64,000 nt of DNA, from assembly GCF_014650595.1 (NCBI RefSeq), contig NZ_BMVG01000004.1, forward strand, positions 430,444-494,443, read 5' to 3'. This DNA is from Streptomyces alanosinicus. GTDB lineage: Bacteria > Actinomycetota > Actinomycetes > Streptomycetales > Streptomycetaceae. Position 1 is the first letter of the stretch, and each line of letters opens with the position of its first letter. A program made the position numbers and the translations under genes. Positions 1-8,359 of this stretch are shown here, one piece after another. The notes under the pieces are model-generated. The model was not told where the DNA came from. It saw only the letters and a program-made list of their open reading frames with translations, and did not search any database.

Positions 1-1
1 T

Positions 2-40
2 CCGAGCGGCTTCACCGGCTTCGACTCGGTCGCGTCCTGA
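2..40 (+). CDS. C-terminal end of an upstream gene (partial)
   Basis: An open frame enters from the left edge and ends at a TGA 14 bp before the next start; only 12 codons are present (ending FDSVAS). The tight spacing suggests it is co-transcribed with the phosphotransferase-like gene that follows. Genes of that phosphotransferase family often sit beside acyl-CoA dehydrogenases, but too little is visible here to name the product. Confidence 0.45.
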   Translation, partial: PSGFTGFDSVAS

Positions 41-54
41 GGGAGGAGCCCGCA

Positions 55-1164
55 ATGGCCACGGCACCACGCCCTCGCACCACCACCCGCGACCCCGGGG
101 AACTGGCCCGGCGCCTCACCGACTGGCTCGGCACCCGGCTGCCCGGCGCCGAGGCCACCGGCATCACCGTCCCGGCCTCCAACGGCATGTCCAGCGAGAC
201 CCTGCTGTTCGACATCGAGCACCCCCGGGCGCCCGTGCGCGCCTGTGCGCTGCGGCTGGCGGCGGACCCGGCGGCGTACACCGTCTTCCCGGTGTACGAC
301 ATGGCCCGCCAGTACCGCACCCTGCGTCTGGTCGCCGGGCACACGGACGTGCCCGTGCCCCGCGTGCTGTGGCTGGAGGAGGACCCGGGCCCGCTCGGGG
401 CGCCGTTCTTCGTGATGGAGCGTGCCGCCGGGCGCGTGCCGCCGGACGTCATGCCGTACACCTACGAAGGCAGTTGGCTGTACGCGGCGAGCGATGCCGA
501 GCGCGAGCGTCTGGGGTCCGCGACCATCGGCCTGCTGGCCCGTCTGCACGACCAAGTGCCGGCGGCCGAGGCCGGGTTCCTCACTCCGCCCGGCGCCGGC
601 GACACCCTGCGCCGCCATGTGACGGCCCAACGCGCCTACTACGCCTGGGTGATCGACGGGCTGCCCCGCTCACCCCTCATCGAGGCCGCCTTCGACCGGC
701 TGGAGCAGCTGTGGCCGCACGAGGTGGGCGAACCCGTGCTCAGCTGGGGCGACGCGCGCATCGGCAACATCGTCTACGACGGCTTCGACCCCGTCGCCGT
801 CCTGGACTGGGAGATGGCGGCACTCGCCCCGCGCGAGGTCGACCTCGGCTGGACCGTCTATCTGCACCGCTTCTTCCACGACCTCGCGGTCGCCTCCGGA
901 CAGCGCGGACTGCCGGACCTCCTGCGCCGTGACCGCGTCGAGGCCCGCTATGCGCGCCTGACCGGCCACACCCCGCGCGACATGGACTTCCACACTCTCT
1001 ACGCCGCCCTGCGGCACGCGATCGTCATGCTGCGCGTCGCCTACCGGCAGGTGTACTTCGGGGAGGCCGCGGTCCCGGCGGACCCGGACACACTGATCCT
1101 GCACCACGACAGCCTGCGTGCCATGGTGCAGGGCGCCTACTGGGACTCTCGCAACACGCCCTAG
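55..1164 (+). CDS. Phosphotransferase family (APH/ChoK-like kinase fold) protein
   Basis: A 369-residue protein of the aminoglycoside/choline-kinase-like phosphotransferase superfamily. The N-lobe is followed by a hinge-like FFVMERAAGR segment. The catalytic loop reads WGDARIGN (Asp about residue 233) and is followed by LDWE, the metal-binding DFG equivalent. The usual loop His is Trp, a change also known in the branch related to ACAD10/11. A GGGAGGAGC ribosome site precedes the ATG, and the gene probably continues an operon entering from the left. The family context suggests a small hydroxylated metabolite or acyl-CoA-linked substrate rather than an antibiotic; the substrate cannot be read from the sequence. 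Confidence 0.85.
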   Translation: MATAPRPRTTTRDPGELARRLTDWLGTRLPGAEATGITVPASNGMSSETLLFDIEHPRAPVRACALRLAADPAAYTVFPVYDMARQYRTLRLVAGHTDVPVPRVLWLEEDPGPLGAPFFVMERAAGRVPPDVMPYTYEGSWLYAASDAERERLGSATIGLLARLHDQVPAAEAGFLTPPGAGDTLRRHVTAQRAYYAWVIDGLPRSPLIEAAFDRLEQLWPHEVGEPVLSWGDARIGNIVYDGFDPVAVLDWEMAALAPREVDLGWTVYLHRFFHDLAVASGQRGLPDLLRRDRVEARYARLTGHTPRDMDFHTLYAALRHAIVMLRVAYRQVYFGEAAVPADPDTLILHHDSLRAMVQGAYWDSRNTP

Positions 1165-1180
1165 GGCCCGTCCAAGGGGC

Positions 1181-1615
1181 TCAGGCGGCCTGGTGGCTCA
1201 GCGCCGCCGCGCGCATCGGGCGCGATCCCGGGCCGCCGACGTGCGAGAAGGGCTGCGTCCGCCAGTTCAGTCCCTGTGGGAGCGTCAGCAGCAGGGCGGT
1301 GTCCTGCTCCTGCGGCTCGGCGGACTCGTCCGCGGGGCGGGCGTCGGTCGCCGAACGGCCCGTGCCCGCACAGACCGTGAGCCCGAACGGGTTCCACGGC
1401 GAGGCGCACAGCGCGTGCTCCGGCAGGACCTGCTCGTCCGCCAGCAGCGCGATCGGCTGGGCGCAGTCCGGGCAGATCACCCGGTACCCCTCGAAGGTGT
1501 CGTAGGCGTCCGGTTCGTCGTCGACGGCGTCGGGTTCGACGCCCTCCGGCTCGGGCTCGACGACCGGCTGATGCCGCTTGGACGCGGTTCGACCAGGGCG
1601 ATGGACAGTCTGCAT
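1181..1615 (-). CDS. Conserved hypothetical protein with a CPDC motif
   Basis: A 144-residue soluble protein. The first ~40 residues are acidic and low in complexity. A central domain then has VICPDCAQPIALL and later CASPWNPFG and CAG, so Cys-based metal binding is possible but a complete zinc site is not obvious. The start is supported by a GGGGGAGAAACCC ribosome site. It is convergent with the phosphotransferase-like gene. I do not recognise a function; the protein type looks like a Streptomyces-conserved orphan. Confidence 0.6.
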   Translation of the reverse strand: MQTVHRPGRTASKRHQPVVEPEPEGVEPDAVDDEPDAYDTFEGYRVICPDCAQPIALLADEQVLPEHALCASPWNPFGLTVCAGTGRSATDARPADESAEPQEQDTALLLTLPQGLNWRTQPFSHVGGPGSRPMRAAALSHQAA

Positions 1616-1859
1616 GGGTTTCTCCCCCTAAGGCTGGGCCGTGAAGGCGCTGCGGCCTCGACCACAGCAAGCACTTCCCGTCCGCCCTCGGGGGTAATCA
1701 CGAGAACATCACGGAGCCCGTTCGAGTCGTGTGTCGTTCGTCACATGCCGCGTGCAGGTGCGCGATACGGGCCCTGTCCGGTGCATTTTGTATCGAACCG
1801 GCTATGACCTGCGTTCTCGGCTATCCCACACGATCACCCGCACGGTAGGTTTTGGCGCC

Positions 1860-2300
1860 ATGGAGGAGCTGGACCGACAGATCGTGCAGCTGCTCGTCAA
1901 GGACGGGCGGATGAGCTACACAGACCTGGGCAAGGCCACGGGCCTGTCCACGTCGGCCGTGCACCAGCGGGTGCGCCGGCTGGAACAGCGTGGCGTCATC
2001 CGCGGCTATGCCGCGGTGGTCGACCCCGAGGCCGTCGGGCTGCCGCTCACCGCGTTCATCTCGGTGAAACCGTTCGACCCCAGCGCCCCCGACGACATCG
2101 CGGACCGCCTCGCCGGCGTCCCCGAGATCGAGGCCTGCCACAGCGTCGCAGGCGACGAGAACTACATCCTCAAGGTGCGTGTGGCGACCCCGCACGAGCT
2201 GGAGGAACTGCTGGCGCGGCTGCGATCCCTGGCGGGCGTCTCGACCCGGACCACGGTCGCGCTGTCGACACCGTACGAGGCCCGCCCGCCGAGGATCTGA
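1860..2300 (+). CDS. Lrp/AsnC family transcriptional regulator
   Basis: A 146-residue regulator. The N-terminal winged helix-turn-helix is MEELDRQIVQLL... followed by TGLSTSAVHQRVRRL; the C-terminal RAM (ligand-sensing/oligomerisation) domain contains CHSVAGDENYILKVRV. An in-frame start exists at 1731, but the ATG at 1860 matches the family's normal N-terminus. A TAGGTT box ends 8 bp upstream of it, with no ribosome site, so the mRNA may be leaderless. Family members usually form octamers that sense amino acids. No target gene is evident next door; the gene downstream is separated by a repeat element. Confidence 0.9.
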   Translation: MEELDRQIVQLLVKDGRMSYTDLGKATGLSTSAVHQRVRRLEQRGVIRGYAAVVDPEAVGLPLTAFISVKPFDPSAPDDIADRLAGVPEIEACHSVAGDENYILKVRVATPHELEELLARLRSLAGVSTRTTVALSTPYEARPPRI

Positions 2301-2326
2301 CCACCGCCCCGGGCGGTCCCGGGTGC

Positions 2327-2520
2327 CTAGTGCCCCAACAGGCAACGTTCGCCCCGTCGCGGCGTCCGGCACGCCCTCTCGCCGCACCGGCCGAAAGCCC
2401 ACGTACGCCCAGTACGAGGACTTCCGGCCGGCACTCCCCCAGCCTCCGGCCGGGGGGACCCCCAGAGCACGCACCGGACGCCGCTCCTTGACGGGCAAAC
2501 GTTGCCTGCCGGGGCACTAG
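2327..2520. repeat. MITE-like palindromic element with ~40-bp inverted ends
   Basis: A 194-bp non-coding block between the Lrp and amidohydrolase genes. Its ends are imperfect inverted repeats: both start CTAGTGCCCC, then share CAGGCAACGTT, GCCC, GTC and GGCGTCCGG (left 2327-2369, right arm read on the minus strand from 2520). An inner hairpin of the type CTCCCCCAGCC...GGGGGACCCCC lies at about 2438-2463. No open frame with coding character is present. The structure suggests a non-autonomous mobile element or mobile palindrome; CTAG at both ends may be a target duplication or part of the repeat. Confidence 0.6.
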
Positions 2521-2572
2521 TCGACCTGCCCCAGGTGCAGCCGGCTCCTCGCGGCGAGGGAAACTGTCCGCC

Positions 2573-4180
2573 ATGAGTGAGCGCACCGCCGAGCCCCCCG
2601 AGACCGTCCTCCTGCGCCGCGGCGAGGTGCACAGCCCCGCCGACCCCTTCGCGACAGCGATGGTCGTGGAGGCCGGCCACGTCGCCTGGGTCGGCTCCGA
2701 GGGCGCCGCCGATGCCTTCGCCGACGGCGTGGACGAGGTGATCGACCTCGACGGCGCCCTCGTCACCCCGGCCTTCACCGACGCCCATGTGCACACCACC
2801 GCCACCGGTCTCGCCCTGACCGGCCTGGACCTGTCCGGCGCCGCCTCCCTCGATGCCGCGCTCGCCCTGGTCCGCGAGTTCGCCGCCGCCCGCCCGGACG
2901 ACCGCGTCCTGCTGGGCCACGGCTGGGACGCCGCCCGCTGGCCCGGCGGGCGCCCGCCGGCCCGCGCGGAACTCGACGCGGCCACCGGCGGCCGCCCGCT
3001 GTACCTCTCCCGCATCGACGTGCACTCGGCGGTCGTCACCACCGCCCTGCTGGACCTCGTACCCGGCGACCTCCCGCGCACGGACGCCCCGCTCACCAAG
3101 GACGACCACCACGCCGTCCGCCGGGCCGCGCTCGCCGCCATCACCCCGACCCAGCGCGCCGAGGCCCAGCGCACCGCCCTCGCTCACGCGGCCTCCCTGG
3201 GCATCGGCTCGGTGCACGAGTGCGGCGGCCCGCAGATCTCCTCCGAGGACGACTTCACCGGCCTGCTGAAGCTCGCCGCCGAGGCGCCGGGGCCCCGAGT
3301 CGTCGGCTACTGGGCCGAGCAGAATGCCGACAGGGCACGGGAGCTGGGCGCCGTAGGCGCGGCCGGCGACCTCTTCGCCGACGGCGCGCTCGGCTCGCAC
3401 ACCGCCTGTCTGCACGCGCCGTACGCCGACGCCGACCACGCGGGCACCGCCTACCTGGACGCCGAGGCCATCGCCGCCCATGTCGTGGCCTGCACCGAGG
3501 CGGGTCTTCAGGCCGGCTTCCACGCCATCGGCGACGCCGCCGTGAGCGCCGTGGTGGAGGGTGTGCGCGCCGCCGCCGACAAGCTCGGCCCCGCCCGGAT
3601 CCGCGCCGCCCGCCATCGCGTCGAGCACGCCGAGATGCTCACCCCCGAGACCATCGCCGGCTTCGCCGAACTGGGCCTGACCGCCTCCGTGCAGCCCGCC
3701 TTCGACGCGCTGTGGGGCGGCGAGGACGGCATGTACGCCCGGCGGCTGGGCGCTGGGCGAGCCCGCACCCTCAACCCCTTCGCGGCCCTGCTGCGCGCGG
3801 GTGTACCGCTCGCCCTCGGCTCCGACAGCCCGGTCACCCCGCTCGACCCCTGGGGCACCGTCCGCGCCGCCGCGTTCCATCACACGCCCGAGCACCGGGT
3901 CTCCGTCCGGGCCGCCTTCACCGCGCACACACGCGGCGGCTGGCGGGCCATGGGGCGGGACGACGCGGGCGTCCTGGTGCCGGGCGCGCCCGCCGACTAC
4001 GCCGTCTGGCACACCGGCGAACTGGTCGTGCAGGCCCCCGACGACCGGGTGGCCCGCTGGTCGACCGACCCGCGCTCCGGCACGCCCGGACTGCCCGACC
4101 TCACCCCGGGCCGCGACCTGCCGGCGTGCCTGCGCACGGTGGTGGGCGGACGAACGGTGTTCGTACGGCCGGGCGAGTGA
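2573..4180 (+). CDS. YtcJ-like amidohydrolase (amidohydrolase family 3)
   Basis: A 535-residue metal-dependent hydrolase. A small N-terminal beta domain is followed by the barrel with the metal motif DAHVH (His72 and His74). Later come GSVHECGG, GFHAIGDAA, HRVEHAEM and the LALGSDSPVTPLDPW loop with the barrel Asp, and the C-terminus returns to the beta sandwich (APADYAVWHTGELV). These are the landmarks of the YtcJ/exoenzyme-regulatory AepA branch. It probably hydrolyses an amide or imide of a small molecule in the cytoplasm; no signal peptide is visible and the substrate is unknown. It is monocistronic in appearance. Confidence 0.88.
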   Translation: MSERTAEPPETVLLRRGEVHSPADPFATAMVVEAGHVAWVGSEGAADAFADGVDEVIDLDGALVTPAFTDAHVHTTATGLALTGLDLSGAASLDAALALVREFAAARPDDRVLLGHGWDAARWPGGRPPARAELDAATGGRPLYLSRIDVHSAVVTTALLDLVPGDLPRTDAPLTKDDHHAVRRAALAAITPTQRAEAQRTALAHAASLGIGSVHECGGPQISSEDDFTGLLKLAAEAPGPRVVGYWAEQNADRARELGAVGAAGDLFADGALGSHTACLHAPYADADHAGTAYLDAEAIAAHVVACTEAGLQAGFHAIGDAAVSAVVEGVRAAADKLGPARIRAARHRVEHAEMLTPETIAGFAELGLTASVQPAFDALWGGEDGMYARRLGAGRARTLNPFAALLRAGVPLALGSDSPVTPLDPWGTVRAAAFHHTPEHRVSVRAAFTAHTRGGWRAMGRDDAGVLVPGAPADYAVWHTGELVVQAPDDRVARWSTDPRSGTPGLPDLTPGRDLPACLRTVVGGRTVFVRPGE

Positions 4181-4736
4181 TCTACTGGCGGGGCGCGGCC
4201 GCCGTCGCGCCCCGCCGCCCCGCCGCCCGACCTGCGCATCCTCGCCTCTGATCACGGTGTCTGGGTCGTCGTAGCAGGTCAGAGGGCTGTTGACAGTCGA
4301 CGGCCGGGGGCCGGTAGGTTCGGCCGAGTCCACCACCGGACGCCCGACCGGGGAACGTTCGCGCAACTCGTCGCAGCGCCGCTGGGTCAGGGACGGTGTG
4401 CCGCACCGGGGCACCGTCGCTGGGAGCCAGGCTCAGCGCCCGCGCCGCCGAGGGAACGTTCCGGCCCGGCAAGGTGTGACCCGGGTGGGGCCCGTGCGCT
4501 CAGTAGACAACGGCTTTCGGTCGATCCGCAGCCAGCGGGTCCCAGGTCGGCCCGAAGGGCGCCGGGCCCCCATCCGCCGTGCCGGGCAGACCCCCGGGCC
4601 ACGCCCTGAAGGTGCCGAAAAACACATTCTTACCCCGCTCTTGTGGAATCGACACCGCGATTCGAACGAGTCGGGCGCGTCATCCCAGATCCTGGCCACT
4701 ATGGTGGACCCCTGCGTACAACCAGAAGGGGCAGCA
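4181..4736. other. Long intergenic region with a symmetric palindromic block
   Basis: Over 550 bp without a convincing gene. It holds a symmetric arrangement centred near 4405: GGGAACGTTC at 4351-4360 and 4452-4461 as outer marks, and GACGGTG (4392-4398) with CACCGTC (4412-4418) as inner arms. The flanks beyond the outer marks also resemble each other as reverse complements. The last ~120 bp are less G+C-rich and should contain the promoter of the mannose synthase gene. An open frame running through the region in phase with that gene lacks family similarity and is rejected as coding. Confidence 0.45.
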
Positions 4737-5546
4737 GTGAACGACGGCGACGGGACCCTCTCGGCCAAGGCCCAGGGGGGGCAGATGGGTCCGCTCGGCA
4801 CGGCCTTGGTGATCATCCCGACCTACAACGAGGCGGAGAACATCAAGACCATCGTCGGCCGGGTACGCAAGGCCGTCCCCGAGGCGCATGTGCTCATCGC
4901 GGACGACAACAGTCCCGACGGCACGGGCAAGCTCGCCGATGAACTGGCCGCCGAGGACGGCAACGTCCAGGTGATGCACCGCAAGGGCAAGGAAGGCCTC
5001 GGCGCCGCCTACCTCGCGGGCTTCCGCTGGGGCCTGGAGCGCGACTACGGCGTGCTGGTCGAGATGGACGCCGACGGCTCCCACCAGCCCGAGGAACTGC
5101 CCCGGCTGCTCACCGCCCTCAAGGGCGCCGACCTCGTGCTCGGCTCCCGCTGGGTGCCCGGCGGCCGCGTGGTGAACTGGCCCAAGTCCCGCGAGTTCAT
5201 CTCCCGCGGCGGCAGCCTCTACTCCCGGCTCGCCCTCGACCTGCCGCTGCGCGACATCACCGGCGGCTACCGCGCGTTCCGCCGCGAGACCCTTCAGGGC
5301 CTGGGCCTGGACGAGGTCGCCTCGCAGGGCTACTGCTTCCAGGTCGACCTCGCCCGCCGCGCGGTGCGGTCCGGCTACCACGTGGTCGAGGTCCCGATCA
5401 CGTTCGTCGAGCGTGAACTCGGCGACTCCAAGATGAGCAAGAACATCCTCGTCGAGGCGCTGTGGAGGGTCACCGCCTGGGGCGCGAGCGACCGGATCGC
5501 CAAGCTCAAGGGCGCGGCCGGCGGCAGGGCCGCCAAGCAGGCCTGA
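4737..5546 (+). CDS. ppm: Polyprenol monophosphomannose synthase (GT2)
   Basis: A 269-residue GT2 glycosyltransferase that transfers mannose from GDP-mannose to polyprenyl phosphate at the membrane. The product is the mannose donor for protein O-mannosylation and surface glycoconjugates. Seen: IPTYNEAENI at the start of the Rossmann-like domain, ADDNSPDGTG, the metal-binding EMDADGSH, and DITGGYRAFRR, in the order typical of dolichol-phosphate-mannose synthases. No C-terminal transmembrane domain is present, so this is the short catalytic type. The GTG start is chosen for its AGAAGG ribosome site and the correct family N-terminus. In S. coelicolor the equivalent Ppm is needed for O-mannosylation and phiC31 adsorption. 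Confidence 0.9.
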   Translation: MNDGDGTLSAKAQGGQMGPLGTALVIIPTYNEAENIKTIVGRVRKAVPEAHVLIADDNSPDGTGKLADELAAEDGNVQVMHRKGKEGLGAAYLAGFRWGLERDYGVLVEMDADGSHQPEELPRLLTALKGADLVLGSRWVPGGRVVNWPKSREFISRGGSLYSRLALDLPLRDITGGYRAFRRETLQGLGLDEVASQGYCFQVDLARRAVRSGYHVVEVPITFVERELGDSKMSKNILVEALWRVTAWGASDRIAKLKGAAGGRAAKQA

Positions 5547-5622
5547 GCCGGGCGGGCGCCGCGCGGATCCGGCCGATCGTCCCCTTATCCCGCACTGAGC
5601 CGCTGCCAGGCACACTGGGGAT

Positions 5623-6189
5623 ATGACGACTGGCGCTCCGACCTCTCCGTACAGCACCACCACCCGGCCCCGGCGCTCCCGGTGGCGCAGGTATCTGCCA
5701 CTGGGTGTCGCCGCCTGGCTGGTGCTGGAGATCTGGCTGCTGACCCTGGTCGCGGGCGCGGCCGGGGGATTCACGGTCTTCCTGCTGCTCGTCGCGGGCT
5801 TCGTGGCCGGCTCCGTGGTCATCAAGCGGGCCGGCCGCCGCGCCTTCCGCAGCCTGAACGAGGCGCTGCAGCGGGGCGGTTCGCCGGAGCGCGGCGGTGG
5901 CAACGGCCTGATGATGCTCGCCGGCCTGCTGCTGATGATCCCCGGCCTGATCTCCGACGCGGCCGGCCTGCTCCTGCTGCTTCCGCCGGTCCAGAAGGCC
6001 GTGAGCCGCTACGCCGAGAACGCTCTGGAGAAGAGGCTGCGCGCGGCGGCCCCGGGCAGCATCGGCGACGCCTTCCAGCAGGTCCGGATCCATCGGCCCG
6101 ACGGCAAGGTGGTGCAGGGCGAGGTCATCCGGGAGGACCGGCCGGGGACGGGCGAGCCGGGGGAGCAGTACCCGCCGCTGACGCGCTGA
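5623..6189 (+). CDS. fxsA: FxsA family membrane protein
   Basis: A 188-residue integral membrane protein. A basic N-terminus (RPRRSRWRRY) precedes two close hydrophobic segments (about residues 26-66), then a cytoplasmic loop and a third hydrophobic stretch with MMLAGLLLMIPGLISDAAG, the conserved FxsA motif region. The C-terminal ~60 residues are hydrophilic. E. coli FxsA relieves exclusion of phage T7 by F; its cellular role is not settled. It lies 76 bp after ppm on the same strand and ends at a strong bidirectional terminator. Confidence 0.88.
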   Translation: MTTGAPTSPYSTTTRPRRSRWRRYLPLGVAAWLVLEIWLLTLVAGAAGGFTVFLLLVAGFVAGSVVIKRAGRRAFRSLNEALQRGGSPERGGGNGLMMLAGLLLMIPGLISDAAGLLLLLPPVQKAVSRYAENALEKRLRAAAPGSIGDAFQQVRIHRPDGKVVQGEVIREDRPGTGEPGEQYPPLTR

Positions 6190-6206
6190 GCGCGCCGAAG
6201 GACATG

Positions 6207-6257
6207 CACAACCGCGGGCGCCGTACGTGAGCTTCACGTACGGCGCCCGCGGTTGTG
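6207..6257. terminator. Bidirectional terminator between fxsA and rbpA
   Basis: A perfect 24-bp inverted repeat (6207-6230 and 6234-6257) with a 3-nt GCT loop lies between the convergent fxsA and rbpA genes. A stem this long and G+C-rich is typical of Streptomyces factor-independent terminators that lack a U tract. Confidence 0.9.
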
Positions 6258-6294
6258 TGATGTGCGCTGTGTCAGTGCCCAGCCCGCGCAGGGA

Positions 6295-6669
6295 CTAGGC
6301 CGACTTGCGGCTGTCCCGGGGATGAACCGCGATGTTCATCGCCCCCGAGCGCAGAACCGCCAGGCGCTCCTCAAGGACCTCTTCGAGTTCCTCACGGGTG
6401 CGCCGCTCCATCAGCATGTCCCAGTGGGTACGCGCAGGCTTGGCCTTCTTCTCCTCAGGGCCGTCGCCGTCGACGAGGAGTGCCTGGGCCCCGCAGACCT
6501 TGCACTCCCACTCCGGCGGAATCTCCGCCTCGACCGAGAAGGGCATCTCGAAACGGTGCCCCTTCTCACATGCGTACTCCACGGCCTGGCGCGGGGCCAG
6601 GTCGATACCGCGGTCCGTCTCGTAGCTGGTCACCACGAGGCGCGTACCGCGAAGAGCTCGCTCACTCAT
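6295..6669 (-). CDS. rbpA: RNA polymerase-binding protein RbpA
   Basis: A 124-residue actinobacterial transcription factor that binds RNA polymerase and group 1/2 sigma factors (HrdB type) and stabilises open complexes. The N-terminal tail (RGTRLVVTSYETDRG) leads into the core domain with CEKGHRF and CKVCGA, and then the basic linker and sigma-interaction helices (RTHWDMLMERRTREELEEVL). Length and all segments match the family. It is monocistronic, with a terminator downstream and a sigma-R-type promoter upstream. Confidence 0.98.
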   Translation of the reverse strand: MSERALRGTRLVVTSYETDRGIDLAPRQAVEYACEKGHRFEMPFSVEAEIPPEWECKVCGAQALLVDGDGPEEKKAKPARTHWDMLMERRTREELEEVLEERLAVLRSGAMNIAVHPRDSRKSA

Positions 6670-6729
6670 GAATCGTGCCTCCCGGGCTTGTCGCCCACAG
6701 GACAGGTGTCGCTGTCGTCGTCATCCGGT

Positions 6730-6757
6730 CAACGTCCGGTCGGCGGTAAAGATTCCC
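6730..6757 (-). promoter_or_regulatory. Sigma-R type promoter of rbpA
   Basis: Read on the minus strand, GGGAAT (6752-6757) is followed after exactly 18 bp by GTTG (6730-6733), the GGAAT-N18-GTT consensus of the thiol-stress sigma factor SigR. It lies ~60 bp upstream of the rbpA start. rbpA is a known SigR target in S. coelicolor, so the match is expected. Confidence 0.88.
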
Positions 6758-6958
6758 GTCCCGTGTCCCGTTCCGGGTCATGCGTCGCCGTCGTAGCCGC
6801 AGCCTTGCTGACCAATGTCGTACCCACCGGCGCCCGGTTTGTCACATCTAATAGCAGATGTCACCCAGCGTTTCGGCATCTTTGACGCGCAGTAACGGTA
6901 CGCCTGGCAGGCCAAAGGCGTACACTACCGCCCTTTCGGGTTGAGCGCTAAATCGGTG

Positions 6959-8305
6959 CTAAATCTTCTGCGGAACCGGATTGCCCGCCTCGCTGATCGC
7001 CCGCCGTACCGGAACCCGTGCGAGCAGGGCGAATCCGATGATGAAGAAGGCCACCAGAGAGATGATCGCGGACCGATAGCTTCCGGTCATCTGGTAGGTC
7101 ACGCCGAACAGCAGCGGCCCGAGCCAGCTCATCCCGCGGTCGCTCATCTCGTAGGCGGAGAAGTATTCGGCCTCCTTGCCGGGCGGCACGAGATGGGAGA
7201 ACAGCGAGCGGGACAGCGCCTGGCTGCCGCCGAGGACCAGGCCGATCCCGCCGGCCAGCACGAAGAAGAAGACCGGGGCCTTCGCGGGCAGGAAGTAGCC
7301 TGCCGCCAGGGTGACCGTCCAGGCCACCAGCGAGCCCAGGATCGTGCGTTGGGCGCCGTACGTCCGGGCCAGCCGGCCCATCGCCAGCGCGCCCGCCACG
7401 GCCAGCACCTGCACCAGCAGCACGGCCACGATGAGTGTCGACTGGCCGAGGCCCAGTTCCTGCGAGCCATAGACGGAGGCCTGGGTGATCACCGTCTGGA
7501 TGCCGTCGTTGTAGATGAGGTACGCCAGCAGGAAGCCGAGCGTCAGCGGATGCCGGCGCATGTCCCGGACCGTCGCCGCGAGCTGTCCGAACCCGGGTGC
7601 GGCGGCGCGCTCCACGCGCACGTGCCGGTCGCGCAGCCTGCGCAGCGGTATCAGCGTGAAGGCACCCCACCACAGGCCCGCCGAGGCCAGGCAGATACGG
7701 ACCGCGGCCGTCTCGGTGAGTCCGAAGGAGTCGTGCGCCGAGTACAGGACCAGGTTGGCGACGAGGACGGTGGAGCCCGCCCCGTAGCCGAAGGCCCAGC
7801 CCCGGGAGGAGACCGCGTCGCGCTCCTCGGGCGGCGCGATCTGCGGCAGATAGGAGTTGTAGAGCATCATCCCGACGGCCTGCGCGGCGTTGGCCACCAC
7901 CAGCAGCAGCCCGCCGAGCAGATACCGGTCGCCGTCCAGGAAGAACATGCCCGTGGTCGCCGCGGCCCCGGTGTACGCCGCCGCCGCGAGGAGCGGCTTC
8001 TTACGGCCCGAACGGTCGGCTGCGCTGCCCACCAGCGGCATCACCACGACCGCCACGATCACCGACAGGGACACCGAGTAGGCGAAGAAGGAGCCCGCCC
8101 GGACCGGGATGCCCAGCGGATGCACATAGCCGTCGGCGTCCGCGGCCCGCTTCGCGACGGCGGTGAGGTAGGGCCCGAGGAAGACCGTCACCACGCTCGT
8201 CGAATAGACCGAGCAGGCCCAGTCGTAGAAGTACCAGCCATGCTGCTCGCGCCGCAGGCCGGCGGCCTCGTCCGCCGTCCCCGCCCGCACGGTGTCGGTT
8301 CTCAC
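6959..8305 (-). CDS. UMF1 family MFS transporter
   Basis: A 448-residue transporter with about 12 membrane helices. GWYFYDWACSVYSTSVVTVF near the N-terminus is the UMF1 (Atg22-like) signature DWAxSxY. The MFS loop motif appears as GSAADRSGRKKPLL after helix 2, and EYFSAYEMSDRGMSWLGPLLFG is the family's second conserved block. Family members are proposed exporters of amino acids or other small molecules. A hydrophilic linker (DRHVRVERAAAPGFGQ) separates the two halves. It follows the diesterase gene by 54 bp and may share its transcript. Confidence 0.9.
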   Translation of the reverse strand: MRTDTVRAGTADEAAGLRREQHGWYFYDWACSVYSTSVVTVFLGPYLTAVAKRAADADGYVHPLGIPVRAGSFFAYSVSLSVIVAVVVMPLVGSAADRSGRKKPLLAAAAYTGAAATTGMFFLDGDRYLLGGLLLVVANAAQAVGMMLYNSYLPQIAPPEERDAVSSRGWAFGYGAGSTVLVANLVLYSAHDSFGLTETAAVRICLASAGLWWGAFTLIPLRRLRDRHVRVERAAAPGFGQLAATVRDMRRHPLTLGFLLAYLIYNDGIQTVITQASVYGSQELGLGQSTLIVAVLLVQVLAVAGALAMGRLARTYGAQRTILGSLVAWTVTLAAGYFLPAKAPVFFFVLAGGIGLVLGGSQALSRSLFSHLVPPGKEAEYFSAYEMSDRGMSWLGPLLFGVTYQMTGSYRSAIISLVAFFIIGFALLARVPVRRAISEAGNPVPQKI

Positions 8306-8359
8306 CCGTGCCCTCGCTTCCCCGCTGAACTGCGAAGGCTCGGTCCTCGGCGGCTGGGG

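Noticed and set aside
55..1164. Aminoglycoside resistance gene
   Set aside because: The catalytic loop WGDARIGN and neighbourhood fit the metabolic ACAD10/11-like branch, not antibiotic kinases.
4648..4690. SigR-type promoter before ppm (GGAAT at about 4648)
   Set aside because: No GTT occurs at 18-19 bp spacing.
4290..4736. N-terminal extension of the mannose synthase gene
   Set aside because: In frame, but it runs through a palindromic region and encodes an Arg/Pro-rich sequence; the GTG at 4737 has a ribosome site and the family N-terminus.
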